Part shown: positions 52,323-57,923 of the stretch, piece after piece
Layout of the letters: the number at the start of each line of letters is the position of its first letter
Position numbering within the stretch: position 1 is the first letter of the stretch
NCBI GenBank assembly: GCA_023453125.1
Contig: JAEXUB010000194.1
Span: 1-57,923 of the forward strand
Direction of reading: 5' to 3'
Length of the DNA: 57,923 nucleotides
Source of the DNA: Bacteroidota bacterium
GTDB taxonomy: Bacteria > Bacteroidota > Ignavibacteria > Ignavibacteriales > Melioribacteraceae
Notes under the pieces: model-generated
Told to the model about the DNA's origin: nothing
The model's input: the letters and a program-made list of their open reading frames with translations, nothing else
Database searches by the model: none
Program-made: the position numbers and the translations under genes

Positions 52323-52353
52323 CAAATATAAAATTTCTTTTAACTCCTTACAA
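52323..52353 (-). promoter_or_regulatory. Candidate internal promoter of the glycosyltransferase group
   Basis: Minus strand: TTG (52353-52351), 20 bases, TATATTTG (52330-52323), an exact match to TAnnTTTG. It would allow the glycosyltransferase group to be transcribed separately from the TPR/barrel and KaiC-like genes. Confidence 0.5.
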
Positions 52354-52401
52354 GGGAAATAGTTAAACAATTTTTCTAAGAAATATCTTTAAAGAACAGG
52401 C

Positions 52402-55287
52402 TTAAAGACGCCAATCTGCATTCAGATTAATGGAACCTGACTTATAGGTGGAATTATAACGGACATTATCCCCTATTTTACCGGTAATTCCAAGCCTGAA
52501 ATTGGATGTCATCTTGTAAAGAATTTTTATCTCCCCTTCTCTTAAAATATAGTCATACAAAGGTACATATCCAACCCGTCCCCCTATTGTTATTTCCCAT
52601 TCCAAATCCTTAGGCATTTCCCATTCGGCCCAAATACTATGAGAACTGTACTCATTGGGGGTATAATATATAGGAAGAATATGCTTAAAATCGGCATACG
52701 AGTATTCATAGCCTAACCAGAGCCCCTGGTTAAAACTCTTCCCCAACCGGCCCGAAAAATAATTTCCTACATTCGATTTCAAATACTGAAACTGCCCGTC
52801 ATAAAAAACAACCGAAGATTCGGTTAGAATGAGATGATAAGAAAGGGAAAGCTTTAATTTATCTTCATATCTTATATTGCTTTCAAAATCTATGGAATGA
52901 GTCTTTATCCTGTTATCAATAAGATCCTTAGAAAGTAGAACGAAAACTCCGTCAGTCATACTGTAATTTATTTTCGCGGCAAGGAATTCATTATTATCAT
53001 ATTTTATAAAAGCGTCAATAACAGGCTGCTCTCCCCAATCTTTTATATTTAATTTCCCGTAACCAAATCCGAATGACGTCCTGTCCCCTGCTTTTACTGA
53101 AATATACCCTTTAGCATTTATAACTCCTAAAGACCTGTCGCCATTGCTTAAAATACCTCTATTATATTCCCCTCCAATGGCAATCGCAAAGTTCAAATTG
53201 GTTTCTGCTGAAACACCGCCGTTCATATAATTAAAATCGAGATTATCGGTATAGAAATAGCCTAAAGGATTTATTTTTAAATATGAGAATATGTCAGATG
53301 TAAAAGAATTCATAAAGTATCTGAAAGTTCCAGATTCCGGAGGAAGGTTACCAAGCCTATCTTCAATTTCAAATTCCTCCGGTGCCGTTGGAACCAGTTT
53401 TTTATATATTTTTCTTGCTTCCTGGTATCTTTTCAAATTTGCATAACTGTCACCAAGATAAAGCTGCACTTCCTTATCATTCGGTTTTTCTCCCGCCAGT
53501 TTTTCGAATTCTACTGCCGATTTATTATAATCTTCCGAATAGAGGTAAGCCATCCCCCTCTGTTTTTCAAGCTCGAACGATGGAGACCTTTGAATCAGGG
53601 AATCATAAATTGCGATTGCGCGGGGGTAATTCCCCAGTTTCAAATTTATAAAAGCATATTCCGAAGCGATGTCGGCTGGAGTAGAATCGAAAGCAATCAC
53701 TTCTTCGTAGAAAGGTTTGGCTTCTTCGTATTTTCCTTCTTTAAAATATTTCTGTCCTTCTTCAAATTTCTCCCAAATCAGGGTTTTTTCATTCTGAATG
53801 CGCTGGGTTTCAATTGCCGATGCAAGCCTAACAAGTTCAAAATTTTCTGGACTAATAATCTGGGCCCGGTCAACAAGTTTCTGGGCCTCTTCAAGATTGA
53901 GCCTTCTGTAATAATAGTTTCCGAGAGTAACCAGAGCAGTAACATTTTCCGGCTCGGCTTCAATTACCTCTTCAAGATACTCTTTTGTGTTTACAGAATC
54001 TCTATCGAGCCAGACCCCAAGCTGTCCTGCTGTAAGTTTATATTCATTATTTTTATCATTTAATTCAAGCACCCTTTTAATCTCGTCAAATGCCTCTTCA
54101 AGCTTTCTTTCAGAAATAAGGGTTTGTGCGTACAAATAACGCATGTCGCCGTCATCAGTAACATTTTTTAAATACTCATTCAGTAAATTTCCGGCATCGG
54201 AATATCTGTTATTCCTGATATATAAATCAGACAATTTCCTTACAGCTTCCCTGTCAATAGGATTTCCTGCAATAATGGCCTTAAGCTCTTCTTCCGGTAA
54301 GGCGATATAAGTCCTGGTAGAATCGTTAGCCTTGCCAAGCAGAGTAATATATTTCTGGTCTTCGCTGTAATTGGGCTGCAGATATAAAAGCTGCTGTTTG
54401 GCTTCGTCAAAACGGTCATTTTTAAGCAACTCGTCAACAAGAAGAAAGCGTGTCCCGTCGTCGTTAGGGTATTCCTTTAGAATTCTGAAATATTTATCAA
54501 TTGATTCGTTCTTTTCAAATGAGCGGAGCTGGAAATTTGGTTTGAACTCATGCTTTCTGGCTTCTTCAAGCCCGGTAACCGCTTCCGTAAAGTCGGCTTT
54601 TATGCTTAATGCCTTTAAAAAGGCTGATTCAGAAGGAACAAATTTTCCAAGCCAAAGGGAAAAATAACCGAATCGGGTCCATAACTTGTAATCTTCCGGA
54701 AATTTTTCGAGTGATGCCTTTAGGTATTTTTCTCCTTTAATCAGAGATCCCGTTTTAGCCAGTACTTCGGAATAGGCCTGATAATCTTCTGCAGCAGGAT
54801 TTGATTCCCTTGCAAAAAATTCATCATACCATTTTTCCGCTGCATCATTCAGCCCCAAATTTCTGTATGCATCGGCAATTTTGAGGTAGGCAATTGCGGC
54901 TTCCGGATTATTCTTGATTACCAGCCTGTTTTCATCAATCTGATTTACCAATTCCCTGTTAAGCTGTAATACGGTCCTGTCAAGTTTGCGCGAGTATTCT
55001 TCATCGGAAGGATTGAGGTAAACAGCATTTTTAAAATCCATTACGGCTTCTTTGGTCTTATTCTGCTTTTCAAAGCAAAGGCCTCTCAGATAATAACCTT
55101 CCCCCGATTCGGGACGGGCTGAAATGTATAGATTGAACTGAGCAATAGCTTCCGGAATTTTATCGGTTTGTAAGTAGATGAGCCCTTTTCTTTTCATTTC
55201 CTCAATTCTGGTCTGTCCAAAGACTGCAGCGGCAGAAATGAAAAGAACTAGGTGCAATAAAAGGATTATTTGGTTTTTAGTTTTCAT
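52402..55287 (-). CDS. TPR-repeat outer-membrane beta-barrel protein (PgaA/BcsC-like)
   Basis: 961 residues from the ATG at 55287 (a GTG one codon earlier is also possible). Signal peptide ending near VFGQ, then a long superhelix of tetratricopeptide repeats (about 25-640, for example GEGYYLRGLCFEKQNKTKEA), then about 300 residues of alternating beta-strands (657-961) with aromatic girdles, as in 16-strand outer-membrane pores. TPR-then-barrel is the design of PgaA, BcsC and AlgK/AlgE, which guide a polysaccharide out of the cell. ATG overlaps the stop of the KaiC-like gene. Confidence 0.82.
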   Translation of the reverse strand: MKTKNQIILLLHLVLFISAAAVFGQTRIEEMKRKGLIYLQTDKIPEAIAQFNLYISARPESGEGYYLRGLCFEKQNKTKEAVMDFKNAVYLNPSDEEYSRKLDRTVLQLNRELVNQIDENRLVIKNNPEAAIAYLKIADAYRNLGLNDAAEKWYDEFFARESNPAAEDYQAYSEVLAKTGSLIKGEKYLKASLEKFPEDYKLWTRFGYFSLWLGKFVPSESAFLKALSIKADFTEAVTGLEEARKHEFKPNFQLRSFEKNESIDKYFRILKEYPNDDGTRFLLVDELLKNDRFDEAKQQLLYLQPNYSEDQKYITLLGKANDSTRTYIALPEEELKAIIAGNPIDREAVRKLSDLYIRNNRYSDAGNLLNEYLKNVTDDGDMRYLYAQTLISERKLEEAFDEIKRVLELNDKNNEYKLTAGQLGVWLDRDSVNTKEYLEEVIEAEPENVTALVTLGNYYYRRLNLEEAQKLVDRAQIISPENFELVRLASAIETQRIQNEKTLIWEKFEEGQKYFKEGKYEEAKPFYEEVIAFDSTPADIASEYAFINLKLGNYPRAIAIYDSLIQRSPSFELEKQRGMAYLYSEDYNKSAVEFEKLAGEKPNDKEVQLYLGDSYANLKRYQEARKIYKKLVPTAPEEFEIEDRLGNLPPESGTFRYFMNSFTSDIFSYLKINPLGYFYTDNLDFNYMNGGVSAETNLNFAIAIGGEYNRGILSNGDRSLGVINAKGYISVKAGDRTSFGFGYGKLNIKDWGEQPVIDAFIKYDNNEFLAAKINYSMTDGVFVLLSKDLIDNRIKTHSIDFESNIRYEDKLKLSLSYHLILTESSVVFYDGQFQYLKSNVGNYFSGRLGKSFNQGLWLGYEYSYADFKHILPIYYTPNEYSSHSIWAEWEMPKDLEWEITIGGRVGYVPLYDYILREGEIKILYKMTSNFRLGITGKIGDNVRYNSTYKSGSINLNADWRL

Positions 55288-56579
55288 CACCCGATGTATT
55301 TGCTGATAGGCAGGTAGGACTGGAACTGCGAATTTTCCGCAGAGGTTATAATATCCAACATGCCGTCAGCATTATCTATTCTGTCATCAATTTCAACATT
55401 AAAAATAGATATAAATTCAAGAACAGTCTGAACATAATTGGGATCCTGGCTTGGCAGATTTGTCTGCACTCCGCTCATCAAATCGATTGCGCTTTTCATA
55501 TTCCCTTTTATCATCAGAACCAGCACTTTATTATCAATAACACAAATCTTGTCTTTCTTATTGGTTGACTGCCTTACAGCATTCTGAAGCTGGTTAATAG
55601 ATAGTAATCCCTTAATCTGGGATGCAGGATCGAGCTTAAAGGAAATTAGATTGAACGACTGCCCCGTACTCTTGTAAAGAGCTATCTGGTTATTCAAAAG
55701 CAGTGTAAAATCGTTATAATTATATACATTAGAATAAGAATAGGGTTCTGATGGTATTGAATAATTCTGCTTAATAGAAAGGACCGGAAGCTCGGAAGAT
55801 TCGGGGACTGACGGAGATGCAAATGAGGTCCCTTTATTAGGAGATTCCAATGCAGGTTTGTGAGGTGCCGGGGTATCTACGGTTACTCCTTTGAAAGGTT
55901 CAATCTTGTAACGGGCTGAAAACTGTCCTTCTGTATGTCCCACATTCGGAGTAATTGTAACCTGCCCCCCGTCGTAACGGGTTTCGAACTTGCCCACCTG
56001 CTTCTGTAAATATATTACTCCGGTAACATAACTAGCCAGGATTTCTATAATCGAATTAGTCTTTTGTGTTGCCGGCTCTCCAACTACAAAAAGGCTGGTA
56101 ATATTCTTTTCTTCTATTGTTTCGAGGGTATTCAGGAAAACTTCTTTTAAAAGGTCAAGATTTCTGAATCCGACGTAAGGAGTAAGTTCGTCAAAAATTA
56201 TTCTGCTCGGATTATACTGGTTAACAACTGTTATAATATCATTGAGGTATTCAATCAGATAGTCGTCCGGATTATACATTTCGTATATATCATTCGGCGG
56301 AGCAACCCTTACAACGATAATCAGGTTCTGGTTCATATAATTCTGAATATCGAAATTAAGAGAAGCAGCCTGAATCATCAGATCCTTAGGACGCATATTA
56401 GTAAAATAGAGGCAAACTTCGGAAGATTTTGCCGATTCGAGAGCAAACTGTAAGCCAAGCAGAGTTCTACCCGATTTTCTGGGACCGACGAGGAGATAGC
56501 TTCCTCCTCTGTAAATCCCCCCCCAATTCTGATCTATAAAAGAGAATCCTGAGGGTATCAATCTTATTGAACTGCTCAT
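55287..56579 (-). CDS. KaiC/RecA-like protein with altered Walker A and degenerate GGDEF-like domain
   Basis: 430 residues. N-terminal RecA/KaiC-like domain (about 5-200): the Walker A segment is GPRKSGRT (32-39), with Arg38 where the invariant Lys should be; Walker B is IIFDE with Asp130 and Glu131. A Ser/Pro-rich linker (about 235-280) leads to a second domain (about 285-425) with the strand-helix order of a GGDEF domain, LLNNQIALYKSTGQSFNLI then DKICVIDNKVLVLM. The GGDEF signature itself is DNKVL (349-353) and the inhibitory-site Arg is lost, so no cyclase activity. An inactive RecA-like domain plus degenerate GGDEF is the design of BcsE of cellulose systems. Confidence 0.65.
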   Translation of the reverse strand: MSSSIRLIPSGFSFIDQNWGGIYRGGSYLLVGPRKSGRTLLGLQFALESAKSSEVCLYFTNMRPKDLMIQAASLNFDIQNYMNQNLIIVVRVAPPNDIYEMYNPDDYLIEYLNDIITVVNQYNPSRIIFDELTPYVGFRNLDLLKEVFLNTLETIEEKNITSLFVVGEPATQKTNSIIEILASYVTGVIYLQKQVGKFETRYDGGQVTITPNVGHTEGQFSARYKIEPFKGVTVDTPAPHKPALESPNKGTSFASPSVPESSELPVLSIKQNYSIPSEPYSYSNVYNYNDFTLLLNNQIALYKSTGQSFNLISFKLDPASQIKGLLSINQLQNAVRQSTNKKDKICVIDNKVLVLMIKGNMKSAIDLMSGVQTNLPSQDPNYVQTVLEFISIFNVEIDDRIDNADGMLDIITSAENSQFQSYLPISKYIG

Positions 56580-56723
56580 TTTAACCTCATAGTATTAACA
56601 CATTTAAAAAACAAATAATGTGCCATCCAAATCTTGCAAAATTTAATAAAAAAACAATGATTATTTTAATTCGAATATTTGTTTATGAGAAAGAACCGGC
56701 AATTTGTATCATAATGAGACGTC
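56580..56723. other. AT-rich gap upstream of the KaiC-like gene
   Basis: 144 bases, strongly AT-rich. Apart from the perfect palindrome at its right edge (56714-56727) I see no gene and no promoter that fits the pattern found elsewhere in the window. This is a likely place for a promoter of the downstream cluster. Confidence 0.5.
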
Positions 56724-56727
56724 TCAT
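56714..56727. promoter_or_regulatory. Perfect 14-base palindrome over a stop codon
   Basis: ATGAGACGTCTCAT reads the same on both strands and overlaps the glycoside hydrolase stop codon (56724-56726). Without a T-run after it, it is not a typical terminator; a binding site for a dimeric regulator is possible. Confidence 0.45.
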
Positions 56728-57923
56728 CTTGAGTAAAAACCAAAGACAAATACAGCTGTTGCATTCCCTACTATAGTCGGTTCATTAGTTATATAATCGG
56801 TCCTGTCGTCCCTATAATAAAAATCTCCCGACTGAAATATAGAATAAGGATCCTTCTTTTCATAAGGGATTTTGTACCTATCGAGAATTTCTTTTTTAAC
56901 CGGCCCGGCTGCAAATCCCCCCGGCAGTTTTACTCCTTTGAGGTGAGATACCTGATGATGAAGCGATTTTACATAATTGCTCCCTGCGCCGGAGATAAAA
57001 CTTATTCCCCAAGGATTTCTGCCCAGAACAAAATCTCTCTGATTTGATGCTAACCGCTCATATTTATCATCGGATGTAAGTTTTTTCCATAGGATATTCT
57101 GAAGTGCAATACCTAAATAAGTATTGTTTGAGCCCCAGGCAGCCTCGGCTCCCACTTCAAATACATTCTTTTCCGAATTGGATTTAAATCTTTCAAGATT
57201 TTTTTCAATATAGGAGAGAAATTTCCTGTCCGCCTGCGCCAGTCGGTAATGAACAAACGCATTAATATTCCCCCAGCTCCACCAGTAGTCGGATCCTGCC
57301 TGTTCTGCATATTCCATTGACTGAGACAGGTATTCCCTTCTTCCGGTGGCTGAAAATAATTCATAAGCCCCGAGAGCAAGTTTTCCCCTGAATTCATTAT
57401 CAATATACTGTCCCGTTCCGCTGGAGTCAATATCGGGTACTTTGCTTCTTATTGTATAAACCGATTGGGCCACATCGAGGCATTTATCGGCAAAGTCGTA
57501 ATATTTAATTTTTTCCTTCCAGATTTTTGAGGCAAGGGCCAGAGCAGCAGTATAAATACCAATTAGATTTTTTCCCATACCAAGGTATGCCGGTCGGTCA
57601 AACTGAAGCGGGTCGTTTTCCGGCAGTCTCCACCCCTGATCGTGATCCCTCAGGTCCTGTACCTGTGTTACAAATTTAAAAGGGGAATAATAACATCTCA
57701 GCATCCAATCAAGCCCTACTTTTGCCTCTGCCAATATATCCGGAACCCCGTCCTTATCATTATCGAAACCGAATTTTACAGGATCAAAATCATATGCAAA
57801 AAGCAAAGTATATGCCGCAACCGATGTTGTATTAAGGAACTTAACATAATCTCCCGCATCATGCCATCCCCCGGTAAGATCAACTTTTTTATCCAGATTG
57901 TTTTTCCCGTCAATTATTCTTGT
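56724..57923 (-). CDS. Family-9 glycoside hydrolase, partial at right edge
   Basis: 399 codons are visible; the reading frame is open through the right edge, so the start and N-terminus lie outside. The visible part begins shortly before GGWHDAGDYVKF, the GH9 motif with both catalytic Asp residues (near 57868). Further landmarks are FVLGRNPWGISFISGAG with the downstream HH pair, and NEPTIVGNATAVF, whose Glu is the general acid. GH9 enzymes are mainly endo- or processive beta-1,4-glucanases. The start codon reported for a shorter frame is an internal Leu. It stands first in the cluster and may trim or release the polymer, or may be an unrelated cellulase. Confidence 0.88.
   Translation of the reverse strand, partial: TRIIDGKNNLDKKVDLTGGWHDAGDYVKFLNTTSVAAYTLLFAYDFDPVKFGFDNDKDGVPDILAEAKVGLDWMLRCYYSPFKFVTQVQDLRDHDQGWRLPENDPLQFDRPAYLGMGKNLIGIYTAALALASKIWKEKIKYYDFADKCLDVAQSVYTIRSKVPDIDSSGTGQYIDNEFRGKLALGAYELFSATGRREYLSQSMEYAEQAGSDYWWSWGNINAFVHYRLAQADRKFLSYIEKNLERFKSNSEKNVFEVGAEAAWGSNNTYLGIALQNILWKKLTSDDKYERLASNQRDFVLGRNPWGISFISGAGSNYVKSLHHQVSHLKGVKLPGGFAAGPVKKEILDRYKIPYEKKDPYSIFQSGDFYYRDDRTDYITNEPTIVGNATAVFVFGFYSR

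Larger units (their letters stand above)
52225..52401 (-). other. Gap upstream of the glycosyltransferase gene
   Basis: 177 bases between the TPR/barrel gene and the glycosyltransferase gene, the longest gap in the cluster. It holds a candidate promoter and a stem-loop, listed next. No small gene is seen. Confidence 0.6.

Noticed and set aside
57720..57806. GH9 protein starting at 57806
   Set aside because: The frame continues upstream to the right edge and there encodes the catalytic DAGD motif, so the TTG at 57806 is an internal Leu codon.
1..57923. CRISPR arrays, tRNA or rRNA genes, insertion sequences, prophage
   Set aside because: No regularly spaced repeats, no tRNA-like cloverleaf in the few intergenic gaps, and no transposase, integrase or phage structural genes were found.

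Overview
The window looks like a chromosomal segment of a low-GC Gram-negative member of the Bacteroidota/Chlorobi lineage, most like the Ignavibacteria. This is an inference from the gene content: a TonB receptor with an Ignavibacteria/Bacteroidota-style small periplasmic partner, DPP-IV and S37 peptidases, a split methylmalonyl-CoA mutase, abundant secreted FN3-type proteins, and several promoter-like sequences resembling the Bacteroidota form (TTG, 19-20 bases, TAnnTTTG). Genes are densely packed, with many 1-4 base overlaps and long co-directional runs. I see no rRNA, tRNA, insertion sequence, phage or CRISPR.

Left part, minus strand: a TonB-dependent receptor and its small partner (272-2969), then a tight ten-gene run read from 11549 down to 3090: ybaB, recR, a methyltransferase, two NTF2-like lipoproteins, ftsX, a UDP-glucuronate decarboxylase, DPP-IV, a cupin and an S37 peptidase, closed by a hairpin terminator. 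A plus-strand block follows (11668-18598): psd-pssA (phosphatidylethanolamine synthesis), purS-purQ, tatA, bacteriohemerythrin, sucD with a striking lysine-rich tail, ndk, namZ and a lipoprotein.

Middle part, minus strand: nfeD and speB; a nine-gene run from 29287 to 20936 (PEGA lipoprotein, folA, mutL, methylmalonyl-CoA mutase, UbiA-type transferase, CNNM/CBS protein, rhodanese, tgt, yajC); thyX, glycerate kinase and a HIT protein; an EF-G-like GTPase; two small envelope/stress proteins; icd, a flippase-like membrane protein, maf, a small FN3-like protein and a MATE transporter. A plus-strand double-HTH regulator at 39804 abuts the argR-argG-argH operon, which has a clear ArgR-type palindrome next to its promoter.

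Right part (43640-57923), minus strand: the most interesting region. One co-directional cluster encodes a family-9 glycoside hydrolase (running off the edge), a KaiC/RecA-like protein with an altered Walker A motif and what looks like a degenerate GGDEF-type domain, a TPR plus outer-membrane beta-barrel protein, a processive family-2 glycosyltransferase, a single-pass Pro/Gln-rich protein, a membrane-anchored deacetylase-fold protein without the metal-binding motifs, a five-FN3 secreted protein, and a PAS-rich hybrid kinase whose ATPase domain has lost its motifs but whose receiver is intact. Together these resemble a synthase-dependent exopolysaccharide system with the logic of Bcs, Pga and Pel but a different parts list. 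It is my best candidate for an undescribed system. All functional statements are from reading the sequence; no searches were run.
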